Positions 16,983-25,527 of a DNA stretch of 64,000 nucleotides are shown here, piece by piece; the first letter of the stretch is position 1, and every line of letters starts with the position of its first letter. This DNA comes from DASQHW01 sp038238245 (GTDB lineage Bacteria; Actinomycetota; Acidimicrobiia; IMCC26256; PALSA-610): assembly GCA_038238245.1 (NCBI GenBank), contig JBBRXX010000007.1, positions 1-64,000 of the forward strand, written 5' to 3'. Under the pieces are notes generated by a model. It searched no databases. It saw nothing but the letters and a program-made list of their open reading frames with translations, and was not told the DNA's origin. The position numbers and the translations under genes were made by a program.

Positions 16983-19061
16983 TCACGACTCCTCCGTCGC
17001 GGGAAGATCCTTGACGTAGGAATGAAGGTGCTTCCTGCCCTCCGGATCGATGCGGATGCTTCCGAGCCGCTCGGCGCGCTCGATTGCTGCGCATTTCAGG
17101 TCCTTCCGCGCGTTCGGCATGAACGCGAGAAGCTCTGTCTGCGTCAACGGGTGGTCGGCCTGCTTCGTGACTCGCACTGCGGCGTCCGCGAGCGCGTGGA
17201 GATGCGCCTCGGGCGTCTGGCGTACTTGCGGCTCGGGTGCCGACACCTTCACGGTAACGCCAAGAAGATCGACGCGTAGGTCGATCCTCGCGACCGTCGC
17301 GCCGCGCTTGTAGTTGCCGTGTCGGTCCTTCGCGCACACCAAGTGCAACGCCCCGCCGTCTTCACGCGTCAGCGCCCGCTTCGCTTCGATCAGGTACGAC
17401 GCCCCCTGGATCGCGGCTCGCTTTCGCTTGCTGCCGCTCGGATGCAAGGCGTTGTCACCAGCCTTGGTTGCGTGGTCGACGATCACGACCGCGGGTCCGG
17501 CATCGGCGAGCGGTCGGATGTAGCTGCGCAGGAACGGCCCGACCTCGGCATCCTTGTCCTCGTTGACGCCATTGAGCGCGAACGCCTCACCGAGCGAGTC
17601 AACGACCAGCAGCGAGACCTCGTACTCCTTCGCCTCGCGCACCAGCTCCGCAACCGCCTCACCGGTGAACGGGTCACGCGGCGCGTAGTAATGCAGGCGT
17701 TCGGCGATGGTTGGGGCGTCGATCCCAAGCATCCGGAGCCGTTCGATCAGCGGCGTCGCACTCGGGTCTTCGAGGTCGACCCAGACGACATGACGTGCTG
17801 CATGCATTTCCTGAGCGGCCGCGACCGCGAGCGCCATGCTCTTGCCGATGCCGCTGTCGCCGTGCACGCCATTGAGGCAACCGGGATAGAAACAGCACAG
17901 CTCGTCCCCGCGCTCGAGGACAGTCGGCAGTGTCTGCTCGACGGTGCCTGCGAGTACCGCGTGCAAATCGATCCGGTGCCATGACGACGCCCCCTCGACG
18001 TTCGCTTCGGCGGTCTTGCTCTCGGCCCGCGAGCGGTCGACGAGCTCATCGAGCGGACCGTCGTACCAGCCGTCGTCCAGAAGCCCGCGCGCTCGGAAAT
18101 CCTCAGCGAGACGACGGTAGTGGTCTTTCGTGTCGCCTCCGTACTCGAAGAGCACGACCGCGTGTACGAGCGTGACGCCGTTCTTTCCACCCTCTCCGCA
18201 CACCGGCAAGCCAAGGGGACGCGACAACGAATAGTTGAACAAACAGTTGTAGCGCAGCGACGCGCTCGACTCGTTGTGGGACTCCGGGTGCCGCCACGCC
18301 GAGCCGTCCACAACGCCGTTTCCTTTGACAAGGGTCCAGCCGTGTTTGCCGAGCAGCGTGTTCCACGTCCATTCGCGTTCGACCGCCAAGCGCAGCCCGT
18401 CTTCGCCTTGTCCATAGACGCGGTTGCTGCGCGATGTCGACTCGGGCGTCGGTCCAGGCGCGAGCCAGGCAAGGATGTCCTCAGGAAGCGGCGGAAGCTC
18501 CTCGAGCGTCGTAGGGAGCGGACGTTCCCACCGATACGGGCTGCCGTTCTGATGGATGCTCGGTTCGACAACCACATACGTGCCATCACGCCGCACGTCG
18601 ATACCAATGCCGGACTTGACCTTGATCTCGACGCCATGCTCTCCGAACCACAGGTGCACGCCACCGTTGCCGGTCCGTTGCCGTGGCGCGCACTTCGCCC
18701 ATGCGTCGCCGAGATCTTCCTTCAGTTGGAGGAAGGTCGTGTGGCCGTCATGCTGCGTGTCGACGTCGAGCACGGCGCAACCCGCTGGCACCGCCGCGCC
18801 GATGTTGTGATGCTCGTACGGCGCGCCCGGCCCGAACCACGCCCGCATCTGCCCCTCGTCGGTCGTCGCGTCGTACACGCCGTGACCTGGCAGGCCGCAC
18901 TCGCCCTTGCAGGTCCTCCGTTCGTCCGAGCCTTCGGGGTGCGGGCTCGCGATCGCAGGCCCCTTGCCGCCAATGCGTACTGCGATACAGCCGATGCCGC
19001 GGCGCGCGAGATCGAGCGCGGCGTCGAGCGTCGAGCTCTCGACCTCCTGGCGCGCGTTCAC
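16983..19061 (-). CDS. Prim-pol plus RepA-type AAA ATPase replication protein
   Basis: About 692 residues. GTG at 19061 overlaps the TGA of the upstream Xis-like gene as GTGA, fixing the start by translational coupling; the longer frame to 19220 is rejected. Residues 1-200 look like a bifunctional primase/polymerase domain with the metal pair in AVLDVDTQHDG (Asp99, Asp101) and RTGNGGVHLWF. Residues about 370-610 are a RepA/RecA-like hexameric helicase: Walker A GDSGIGKSM (about 400-408), Walker B SLLVVDSLGE (about 482) and VIVDHATKAGDN. The C-terminus (about 630-692) looks winged-helix-like. This is the replication protein of the element, with the GGACGCG repeats directly downstream. Confidence 0.75.
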   Translation of the reverse strand: MNARQEVESSTLDAALDLARRGIGCIAVRIGGKGPAIASPHPEGSDERRTCKGECGLPGHGVYDATTDEGQMRAWFGPGAPYEHHNIGAAVPAGCAVLDVDTQHDGHTTFLQLKEDLGDAWAKCAPRQRTGNGGVHLWFGEHGVEIKVKSGIGIDVRRDGTYVVVEPSIHQNGSPYRWERPLPTTLEELPPLPEDILAWLAPGPTPESTSRSNRVYGQGEDGLRLAVEREWTWNTLLGKHGWTLVKGNGVVDGSAWRHPESHNESSASLRYNCLFNYSLSRPLGLPVCGEGGKNGVTLVHAVVLFEYGGDTKDHYRRLAEDFRARGLLDDGWYDGPLDELVDRSRAESKTAEANVEGASSWHRIDLHAVLAGTVEQTLPTVLERGDELCCFYPGCLNGVHGDSGIGKSMALAVAAAQEMHAARHVVWVDLEDPSATPLIERLRMLGIDAPTIAERLHYYAPRDPFTGEAVAELVREAKEYEVSLLVVDSLGEAFALNGVNEDKDAEVGPFLRSYIRPLADAGPAVVIVDHATKAGDNALHPSGSKRKRAAIQGASYLIEAKRALTREDGGALHLVCAKDRHGNYKRGATVARIDLRVDLLGVTVKVSAPEPQVRQTPEAHLHALADAAVRVTKQADHPLTQTELLAFMPNARKDLKCAAIERAERLGSIRIDPEGRKHLHSYVKDLPATEES

Positions 19062-19324
19062 GATGCCGCCTTGCGTCCGCGCGTCCCCGTGGTGGAGTTT
19101 TGCGCCTCCCACCGCGCGAGAGCCGTCCGCGAGAATCGCAGCGCGCGGCCCGCGCGCACCGCAGGTGGGGCCTGGTTGCGGTACCGCATGCCGTAGATGA
19201 CCGCGCGCGTTACGCCCCATTCCGCGGCTAGTTCGTCGAGCGTCAGGTACTCGCCCGTGGACTTGTCGTCCTCCGGTCCCGTTCCCGGCTCGTCGAGCGT
19301 GAGAAGCTCACCCTCGTCATTCAC
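19058..19324 (-). CDS. Excisionase/MerR-like helix-turn-helix protein
   Basis: An 88-residue protein with GTG at 19324 and a perfect AGGAGG seven bases upstream (19332-19337 on the minus strand). Residues about 27-75 form an HTH_17-type winged helix: YLTLDELAAEWGVTRAVIYG, then RAGRALRFSRTALARWEA. The acidic N-terminal 25 residues are outside the domain. Such proteins serve as excisionases or as activators of element replication genes. It is coupled to the prim-pol gene by a four-base overlap and is divergent from the XRE regulator, so it is probably repressed by it. Confidence 0.7.
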   Translation of the reverse strand: MNDEGELLTLDEPGTGPEDDKSTGEYLTLDELAAEWGVTRAVIYGMRYRNQAPPAVRAGRALRFSRTALARWEAQNSTTGTRGRKAAS

Positions 19325-19421
19325 AGTATTTCCTCCTCAGGACACTACCTGTGCAGTGACAGGCACGGTCCGCCCGCTATTGGCCCTGGGGAGGGACATT
19401 GATACTATACTCAGACCGCGG
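19325..19421. promoter_or_regulatory. Divergent control region between the Xis-like and XRE regulator genes
   Basis: About 97 bases separate the two divergent genes. TATACT at 19406-19411 is a good -10 box for the rightward XRE gene (ATG at 19422), implying a nearly leaderless mRNA; no strong -35 is seen. The leftward gene has AGGAGG before its GTG. By analogy with phage immunity regions, the XRE protein probably binds here. Confidence 0.5.
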
Positions 19422-20096
19422 ATGTGCGATATTCCAGGAACAACACCAACTGAGCGGACTTTCGATCTGGCGTTCGGACAGGCGATCCACCGGCATCGCA
19501 CCGCTACTGGCGCGACGCAAGAGGACCTCGCGCGCTCGGCGCGAGCCCTCGGGCTCAACTGGAAGGCGAACACGGTCACGCAGTTAGAGAGCGGCCGTCG
19601 TCACTGGCAGCCCGTCGAGATGCTGCTCGCGCCGTTCATACTCGCGGGGGTGAGCCCGCGCGGCTGGTACGAAGCGCCGACGCTCCCGGAACTGCTCGCG
19701 GAGCTTGAACCCGTCGAGCCCGGCTACGACGGCCGGACCCTTGCGAATCTTGCGACCGGACGCGCGAGCGCACCTGATCCGGGCGCAGGTACGGGTGCGT
19801 TTCTCCGCGAGGCAGGCGAGTACGTCGACGCGCAGCTCGGCGAGGCAGAACGCAAAGCAGCGCATCGTTACTACCTCGATACGAACGTGATGCTTGAAGC
19901 CGCTCGCTTCTTGTGGGCGCGCAGTCTCACCGAAGAGCGCGAGGCACGACTCGCGATCGCGCTGCGGGACGATCCCGGGGCGGATCGCCGAACGCTGCGA
20001 AGCAACATCACCCGCGACTTACTGACCGCAATCACGGAACGAATCGCGGAGAATGCAAGCAACGCAACGGGAGGAGAACAACATGGCGCACGTTGA
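19422..20096 (+). CDS. XRE-family helix-turn-helix regulator (cI-like)
   Basis: About 224 residues from ATG 19422; the open frame from 19197 precedes the promoter and is rejected. Residues about 15-75 are an HTH_3 domain: FDLAFGQAIHRHRTATGATQ, EDLARSARALG, NTVTQLESGRRHW. The remainder is helical and charged without a recognised protease or metabolite domain. It overlaps the recombinase gene by 14 bases, so regulator and integrase are co-transcribed, a usual lysogeny-module arrangement. Confidence 0.7.
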   Translation: MCDIPGTTPTERTFDLAFGQAIHRHRTATGATQEDLARSARALGLNWKANTVTQLESGRRHWQPVEMLLAPFILAGVSPRGWYEAPTLPELLAELEPVEPGYDGRTLANLATGRASAPDPGAGTGAFLREAGEYVDAQLGEAERKAAHRYYLDTNVMLEAARFLWARSLTEEREARLAIALRDDPGADRRTLRSNITRDLLTAITERIAENASNATGGEQHGAR

Positions 20097-21291
20097 GAAG
20101 CGCGGCCAGCGTAGGTACCGCGCGCGGTACTACGGGCCGGACGGCAAAGAACGATCGAGGACGTTCGCGACAAAGCACGAAGCCGAGCGATTCCTCACAT
20201 CGGTCGAACATGCAAAGGACACCGGGACATACGTCGATCCGACGCGTGCACGCATGACGGTCGGCGAGTGGGGCGCGAAGTGGCTGGCGAGCCGTGTGAA
20301 ACTGACACCGAAGACGGTCGCCGGATACGAGTCACTCTGGCGCACACGTATCGCGCCGCGTTGGGTCGACGTTCCGCTCGTCTGTGTCACCTTCGCCGAT
20401 GTCGAGGCGTGGGTCGCATCGATGTCGGCGGAATCGTTGTCGGCATCGCGAATCCGCCAAGCATTTCATTTGTTCTCGTCGATGCTCGATGCGGCCGCAC
20501 GGGATCGGCGACTCGCAAGCAACCCGGCAAAGGGCGTTGGATTGCCGCGGCTCCCGGAATCGGAGAAGCGATACCTCGATCACGATCAGGTCGCGCAGCT
20601 TGCGCGTGCGACCGGAGACTATGAACTGCTCGTCCTGGTGCTTGCGTATTGCGGCCTGCGCTATGGAGAAGCCGCAGACCTTCGGATTCGACGAGTGGAC
20701 ATGCTGCGCCGCCGACTGTCCATCGTGCAAGCGATGACGACGATCTCGGGGCGAGCCGTATTCGGCGACACAAAGACGCATCAGAACCGATCGGTTCCGT
20801 TCCCGGCTTTCCTCCATGCGCAGCTCGCGGCACACATCGCGGATCGGGCACCGGATGACTTCGTATTCGCCGCGCCGCGCGGGGGCGTGCTTCGGGAAAA
20901 TGACTTTCGTCGCCGCTACTTCGATCGCGCGTGCGTCGTGGTCGGCTTTGGCGAGATGATCGACGACCCAAACGGCCGCAAGCGGTACGTCGGCTTCACG
21001 CCACACGAACTCCGTCACACTGCGGCCTCGCTCGCGATCGCGGCGAGAGCGAACATCAAGGTCGTCCAGACGATGCTGGGCCACAAGAGCGCCACGATGA
21101 CGTGGGACCTCTACGGGCACCTGTACGACGACGACCTCAACGCGGTTGCGGAGCGCATCGACGCCGCCGCGCGCGCCGCCACACTTCGCCGCAGCTCCCG
21201 TCAGCGCGTCGCAGTCGGCGACAACTTACGGCCTGGCGACGGCCTGGGCGTTGTGAGCCTCGACGCGCGGAGGGCGGAAAAGGGCCTCTGA
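20083..21291 (+). CDS. Tyrosine recombinase / site-specific integrase, intact
   Basis: About 402 residues from ATG 20083, with GGGAGGAG six bases upstream. The N-terminus has an arm-binding beta-sheet motif (GQRRYRARYYGPDGKERSRT), followed by a SAM-like core-binding domain (about 65-165). The catalytic domain has Arg in CGLRYGEAADLR, Lys in GDTKTHQNRSV, HELRHTAASL, LGHKSATMTWDLYGH with the Tyr nucleophile. All catalytic residues are present. The gene ends 18 bases from the 3' end of tRNA-Ser, so this tRNA is very probably its attachment site. Confidence 0.9.
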   Translation: MAHVEKRGQRRYRARYYGPDGKERSRTFATKHEAERFLTSVEHAKDTGTYVDPTRARMTVGEWGAKWLASRVKLTPKTVAGYESLWRTRIAPRWVDVPLVCVTFADVEAWVASMSAESLSASRIRQAFHLFSSMLDAAARDRRLASNPAKGVGLPRLPESEKRYLDHDQVAQLARATGDYELLVLVLAYCGLRYGEAADLRIRRVDMLRRRLSIVQAMTTISGRAVFGDTKTHQNRSVPFPAFLHAQLAAHIADRAPDDFVFAAPRGGVLRENDFRRRYFDRACVVVGFGEMIDDPNGRKRYVGFTPHELRHTAASLAIAARANIKVVQTMLGHKSATMTWDLYGHLYDDDLNAVAERIDAAARAATLRRSSRQRVAVGDNLRPGDGLGVVSLDARRAEKGL

Positions 21292-21309
21292 CCTGGCTGT
21301 TCGCGGAGC

Positions 21310-21391
21310 GGAGGGACAGGGATTCGAACCCTGGGTGCTTGCGCACAACGGTTTTCAAGACCGCCCCGTTCGGCCGCTCCGGCATCCCTCC
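21310..21391 (-). tRNA. tRNA-Ser(UGA)
   Basis: The minus strand folds into a cloverleaf: acceptor GGAGGGA paired with TCCCTCC, a CCG/CGG D-stem, anticodon loop CTTGAAA with anticodon TGA, a variable arm (GTGCGCAAGCAC) and T-loop GGTTCGAATCC. CCA is not encoded. The 3' end faces the integrase gene, the normal geometry for integration into a tRNA gene. It lies 31 bases downstream of serS on the same strand. Confidence 0.95.
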
Positions 21392-21422
21392 GGTGGTCAG
21401 CGTAGCGACGGCGGCGCAACCG

Positions 21423-22673
21423 TCAGCGCGGGTCGATGCGTTCGAAGCCGGTGTAGCGCCGGAGGACTTCGGGCACCTCGAAACCGCCGTCGGGCCGCTG
21501 GTTGTGCTCGAACAGGAACACGAGCGTGCGGCTCACCGCGCACGCGGTGCCGTTGAGCGTGTGCACGAGCTGCGAACGCTTGTCGCCCTTTACGCGGGTG
21601 CCGAGGCGGCGCGCGGAGTAGTCGGTGTAGTTCGAGCAGGACGTGAGCTCGCGATAACGGCCCTCGGATGGGAGCCACGCCTCGATGTCATACTTCTTGG
21701 CGGCGGCGGGGCCGAGATCACCCGCCGCGATGTTCACCACGCGGTAGGGCAGGCCCAGGCCGCTGATGATCTCCTCCTCGATGCCGAGAATGCGTTCCTG
21801 CTCGTCGCCACTGGCGTCGGGCGCGCAGAACGCGAACATCTCCACCTTGTCGAACTGGTGGACGCGGAAGATACCGCGCGTGTCCTTGCCGTACGTTCCG
21901 GCTTCCCGCCGGAAGCACGTGGAATAGCCGGCGTAACGCGCCGGCAGCTGGTCGATCGTGAGCGTCTCGCCGCGATGCAGCGCCGAGAGCGCGACCTCGC
22001 TGGTGCCGAGGAGAAACAGCTCTCCGTCGTCGACGTCGTACACCTGCGCGCGGTCGGTCGGGAAGAAGCCCGCCTCTTCCATCGTGCGCTCGCGCACGAG
22101 CGCGGGGGTGACGACCGGGATGAAGCCGTGGCGGGTGACGGCGTCCATCGCGTAGCTGACGAGCGCAAGCTCGAGCAGCGCGGCTTCGCGCATGATGTAC
22201 GCAAACCGCGAGCCGCTCGCCTCGGCCGCGTGCGCGGTGTCCACCAGCCCGAGCGCCTCTCCGAACGCGGCGTGGTCGAGGGGCGGCGCGTCGGGCGCGT
22301 CGCCGACGACCTTCAGCACCTCGCCGTCGTCCTCGCCGCCGTCGGGCACCGACGCGTCTGCGGAATTCGGCAACTGAAGCGCGAGGTCGCGCAGCTGGGC
22401 GTCGACCGCGCGCAGCGCCTCTTCCTGCGCGGTGAGCTCGAGCTTCAGCTCACCGGCGGCGTGGATCTTCGCCTGCCGGTCCTCGGGTGCCGCCTTGGCG
22501 ATCTCGGCCGACGCCGCGTTCTGGCGGGCGCGCATGCCGTCGACCTTGGACGCGAGGTTCCGCCGCACCTCGTCGAGCCCGAGCACCTCGTCGATCATCC
22601 CGTCGCGCACGCGTTTGCGCTCGATGCCGCGCCGGTACTCAGGATCGTCGCGCAACCGGCGCAGGTCGATCAC
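21423..22673 (-). CDS. serS: Seryl-tRNA synthetase
   Basis: Cytosolic enzyme that charges tRNA-Ser; about 416 residues, normal length. GTG at 22673 overlaps the pheA stop as GTGA, fixing the start (VIDLRRLRDDPEYRRG). Residues 1-110 are the tRNA-binding coiled coil. The class II catalytic core carries the TSEVAL motif, motif 2 CFRREAGTYGKDTRGIFRVH and motif 3 near NGTACAVSRTLVFLFE. Its cognate tRNA-Ser gene follows directly downstream. The long upstream extension of the frame overlaps pheA and is not real. Confidence 0.97.
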   Translation of the reverse strand: MIDLRRLRDDPEYRRGIERKRVRDGMIDEVLGLDEVRRNLASKVDGMRARQNAASAEIAKAAPEDRQAKIHAAGELKLELTAQEEALRAVDAQLRDLALQLPNSADASVPDGGEDDGEVLKVVGDAPDAPPLDHAAFGEALGLVDTAHAAEASGSRFAYIMREAALLELALVSYAMDAVTRHGFIPVVTPALVRERTMEEAGFFPTDRAQVYDVDDGELFLLGTSEVALSALHRGETLTIDQLPARYAGYSTCFRREAGTYGKDTRGIFRVHQFDKVEMFAFCAPDASGDEQERILGIEEEIISGLGLPYRVVNIAAGDLGPAAAKKYDIEAWLPSEGRYRELTSCSNYTDYSARRLGTRVKGDKRSQLVHTLNGTACAVSRTLVFLFEHNQRPDGGFEVPEVLRRYTGFERIDPR

Positions 22674-23602
22674 TCGGCCGTCTCCCGGATCTGGGCGCGC
22701 AGCGACTCGACCCACGACGACGCGTGCTTCCACGCCCGTCCGACCGCGCGGCGTCGCTCGACGCCGGCCTCGAGCGGTCCCCCGACCGGGTACGAACCGA
22801 GGAACTTCACCTCCGCGTTCTTCGCCGACAGGTTCCGCAGCGCGTCCGCGATCACCTCGTCGGCAACATGGCCTTCGCAGTCGATGAAGAAGCAGTAGTC
22901 GCCGAGCCCGCGCTTGGTCGGACGCGACTCGAGCTTGGTGAGGTTGACCGCGCGGGCGGCGAACTCCTGGAGGATCGCAAGCAGTGAACCCGGCCGGTCC
23001 TCGCGCTGGAAGCAGACGATCGACGTCTTGTCGTGACCGGTCGGCGCGGGGATGCCGCGGCCGACGAGCACGAACCGGGTCTGGTTCTCGGGGTGGTCCT
23101 CGATCTCGGACGCAAGCACGTCGAGCCCGTACAACTTCGCCGCGAGCGCGTTGCAGATCGCGGCGAGGTCGGTGCGCTTCGACTTCGACACCTCGCGGGC
23201 CGCATCGGATGTCGAGTGCGACGCGCGCTGCTCGGCCGCGGGCAGCTTCTTGGCGAGCCACCCCCGGCACTGCGCGAGTGCATGCGGGAACGACACGACG
23301 GTTTTCACATCTGTGAGCCCGATCCCGGGCGGGGCGCACAGGTTCAGCGACACCGGAAGGTCGATCTCGCGCTGGATGAGCAGGTCGCTGTCGAACGCGA
23401 GCGTGTCGAGGGTGACCGACACCGAGCCCTCGATCATGTTCTCGATGGGCACGACGCCGCCGTCGGCGTCGCCCCGCTCGACCGCCGCAATCACCTCAGG
23501 CACGGCCGGATGCGGGGTGCGTTTGCCCGCGGCGAGGTCGGGCTGGGAGAGCAGTGCCTCCTCGGTGAACGTCCCGGCCGGGCCGAAATACGCGACACGC
23601 AC
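22670..23602 (-). CDS. pheA: Prephenate dehydratase
   Basis: Converts prephenate to phenylpyruvate in phenylalanine synthesis; 310 residues. The catalytic domain opens with RVAYFGPAGTFTEEAL and contains VVPIENMIEGSV. The C-terminal ACT domain (about 195-275) has the Phe-binding ESRPTKRG motif, so feedback inhibition by phenylalanine is expected. There is no ribosome-binding site; TAGCCT seven bases before the GTG suggests a leaderless mRNA, and its TAG is also the stop of the carbonic anhydrase gene. It overlaps serS by four bases. Confidence 0.95.
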   Translation of the reverse strand: MRVAYFGPAGTFTEEALLSQPDLAAGKRTPHPAVPEVIAAVERGDADGGVVPIENMIEGSVSVTLDTLAFDSDLLIQREIDLPVSLNLCAPPGIGLTDVKTVVSFPHALAQCRGWLAKKLPAAEQRASHSTSDAAREVSKSKRTDLAAICNALAAKLYGLDVLASEIEDHPENQTRFVLVGRGIPAPTGHDKTSIVCFQREDRPGSLLAILQEFAARAVNLTKLESRPTKRGLGDYCFFIDCEGHVADEVIADALRNLSAKNAEVKFLGSYPVGGPLEAGVERRRAVGRAWKHASSWVESLRAQIRETAE

Positions 23603-23609
23603 GGGTCCA

Positions 23610-23615
23610 AGGCTA
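23610..23615 (-). promoter_or_regulatory. Leaderless-type -10 box of pheA
   Basis: On the minus strand this reads TAGCCT, seven bases before the pheA GTG. It overlaps the stop codon of the upstream carbonic anhydrase gene. Confidence 0.5.
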
Positions 23616-24047
23616 AACGACGGTGCGCACCGAACCGTCGGACACGTCGAGCACGTACCCGCGCACGTCGTTCACGTACGGCAGCCATGGACACTCTTTG
23701 ACGCGCTGCGTCTCCCGGTGCACGTGCTCGTCCAGGTCGTGGAACGCCCCGAACGCGAACGGCGGCGCCGTACCCGTCTCCTCGGTGAGTTGCCGGACGA
23801 GCTCGTCGTCGTGAATGTCGCGCAGACCGCACTCGGTGTGCGCCATGACCGCGACGGATCGCGTCTCCAACAAGCGCTGCGACAGCACGAGCGACCGCAG
23901 CACGTCGTCGCTCACGATCGCGCCCGCATTGCGGAGCACGTGGGCGTCGCCGAGCTCCAGCCCGAGCGCCCGCTGAGGATCGATGCGGGCATCCATGCAC
24001 GTGATGATCGCAAGGTGCTTGCGGGGAATCGCTCTGAGCTCCGGCAC
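23613..24047 (-). CDS. Beta-type carbonic anhydrase
   Basis: Interconverts CO2 and bicarbonate; 144 residues, on the short side for the family. Zinc ligands are visible in ITCMDARIDP (Cys, with the Asp-Arg dyad) and MAHTECGL (His and Cys). The N-terminal helix of longer homologues is missing, as in many actinobacterial mini beta-CAs. The GTG start has TAGCCT eight bases upstream on the minus strand and no Shine-Dalgarno site, suggesting leaderless translation. It lies between a TetR gene and pheA on the same strand. Confidence 0.85.
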   Translation of the reverse strand: MPELRAIPRKHLAIITCMDARIDPQRALGLELGDAHVLRNAGAIVSDDVLRSLVLSQRLLETRSVAVMAHTECGLRDIHDDELVRQLTEETGTAPPFAFGAFHDLDEHVHRETQRVKECPWLPYVNDVRGYVLDVSDGSVRTVV

Positions 24048-24065
24048 CGGCGCGCAGGCTACCGA

Positions 24066-24686
24066 TCAGCGCTGTGCGGCTTCGAGCAGGAGCCCCGCGA
24101 ACTGCGCAGCCATCGCAGTGTGATCGGCACCGCCGGGATCGAGCTGGGTTTGGAGCACGATTCCGTTGGCGACCGCGAGGATCAACGACGCCATCGCGGC
24201 GGGCGTCACCCACGACGGAATCGCCCCGTCGCCTTGCAGCTCGCCGAGGAGCGCGGCCAGCTGATCGTGCAGCGCTTGGTACACGCGCAGCGCCTCGGCA
24301 CGGTACCGCCCGTCGCGCGTCGCGAGCAGCAGCACCTCGAGCAGGACGAGGGCGTCGTCGCGCGACCGCTCGAACTCGGCCGCGAGCTCCTGGATCGCGC
24401 TGAGCATGCGCTCGGTCGGTGCGCCGGGCCGGCCGAGCGCGCGCAATGCCGGGCCGACCCGGCGCTCGAGCTCGTCGAACAGCGCGGCTGCCACCAGGGC
24501 GTCCTTGGAACCGAAGTGGTACGTGATCGCGGCGAGATTGGCACCGGCCACCCGCGTGATCTCGCGGGACGTCGCCCCGGCCAGGCCCCGGTCGCGCACG
24601 CACATTCGGGCGCCTTCGACCAGCCGCTCGCGCGTCGTCGGAAGCGTTGGGAGAATCTGCTCGTCCGGTTCGCCCGATTCAGTCAT
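24066..24686 (-). CDS. TetR-family transcriptional repressor
   Basis: About 206 residues from ATG 24686. The N-terminal HTH spans about residues 18-65 (VEGARMCVRDRGLAGATSRE, then ITRVAGANLAAITYHFGSKD). The C-terminal ligand domain is helical with no recognised ligand signature. The start codon lies inside a perfect palindrome, CATACG-TT-CGTATG, shared with the divergent DUF2071 gene only 19 bases away, so it very likely represses both itself and that gene. Confidence 0.9.
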   Translation of the reverse strand: MTESGEPDEQILPTLPTTRERLVEGARMCVRDRGLAGATSREITRVAGANLAAITYHFGSKDALVAAALFDELERRVGPALRALGRPGAPTERMLSAIQELAAEFERSRDDALVLLEVLLLATRDGRYRAEALRVYQALHDQLAALLGELQGDGAIPSWVTPAAMASLILAVANGIVLQTQLDPGGADHTAMAAQFAGLLLEAAQR

Positions 24687-24705
24687 ACGTTCGTATGATA
24701 ACAAC
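24684..24705. promoter_or_regulatory. TetR operator overlapping a leaderless promoter
   Basis: CATACG (24684-24689), TT, CGTATG (24692-24697) is a perfect inverted repeat. TATGAT at 24694-24699 is a near-consensus -10 box ending six bases before the GTG of the DUF2071 gene, so transcription should start at that codon. A repressor on the palindrome would block this promoter and cover the tetR start codon. Confidence 0.65.
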
Positions 24706-25479
24706 GTGAGGCCCATCCCGACCGCCGTTCCCGTTCTCGCACCCGACCCGCCGGCGCGCGGCTCGTGCCGCGTCCCGGTCGAACGGCCGGTGATGGGCCA
24801 CCGCTGGGACACGCTGACGTTCCTGCACTGGCGCTACGAGCCCGAGGTCGTGCAGGCGTTGCTCCCGCCCGGCTTGCGCGTGGAGGTGCGCGACGGCAGC
24901 GCGTGGGTCGCGCTCGTACCGTTCGTGCTCGAGGTCACCCGGCCCGATCGCCCGCCGCTGCCCTGGCTCAGCCGCTTCGCGGAGACCAACGTGCGGACGT
25001 ACGTCACCGCCGACGACGGATCGACGGGCGTGTGGTTCCTCTCCCTCGACGCGGCCCGTTTGGCTGCGGTGCTCGCGGCGCACGCGTCGTATTGCCTTCC
25101 CTACTTCTGGTCGAAGATGGGCGTCGCCCGGGTTGGTGACGTCATGACCTACCGCGCCCGGCGGCGCTGGCCCGCGCCGGCCGGCGTGTCGTCGGAGGTG
25201 GCGGTGCGCATCGGCGACGCGTTCGCGCCGAGCGATCTCACCGATCTCGACCATTGGTTGACGGCGCGGTTCCGGCTGTACAGCGTGCACGGCCGCCGGG
25301 CGCGCTTCGCGCTCGCGAGCCACGCGCCTTGGCCGCTGCACCGGGCCAAGGTCTTGCATCTCGACGACCAATTCGTTGCCGCGACCGGGCTCCCGCAACC
25401 CGTCGGTCCACCGCTCGTGCACTGGTCGCCGGGAGTGAAGGTGCGCGTCGGCGCGCTCCGGCCCGTCGCACGAGCCTGA
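24706..25479 (+). CDS. DUF2071 (YqjF-like) family protein
   Basis: About 257 residues from GTG 24706; the longer frame to 24406 runs through tetR and is rejected. Family features are HRWDTLTFLHWRYEPEVVQA near the start, LPPGLRVEVRDGSAWVALVP, the RFAETNVRTYV motif and LPYFWSKMGV. DUF2071 proteins have an acetoacetate-decarboxylase-like beta-fold, but their reaction is unknown. The promoter is leaderless and covered by the divergent TetR operator, so the gene is probably induced by the TetR ligand. Confidence 0.85.
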   Translation: MRPIPTAVPVLAPDPPARGSCRVPVERPVMGHRWDTLTFLHWRYEPEVVQALLPPGLRVEVRDGSAWVALVPFVLEVTRPDRPPLPWLSRFAETNVRTYVTADDGSTGVWFLSLDAARLAAVLAAHASYCLPYFWSKMGVARVGDVMTYRARRRWPAPAGVSSEVAVRIGDAFAPSDLTDLDHWLTARFRLYSVHGRRARFALASHAPWPLHRAKVLHLDDQFVAATGLPQPVGPPLVHWSPGVKVRVGALRPVARA

Positions 25480-25527
25480 GGCGTCGCGGTAGGTTCCACG
25501 TGTCGATCCCGGTCAAGGAGGAGGCCC

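Noticed and set aside
21423..23339. A 638-codon frame suggesting a longer serS product
   Set aside because: The extra N-terminal part lies antisense-like over pheA in another frame; the GTGA overlap at 22670-22673 gives the normal SerRS start.
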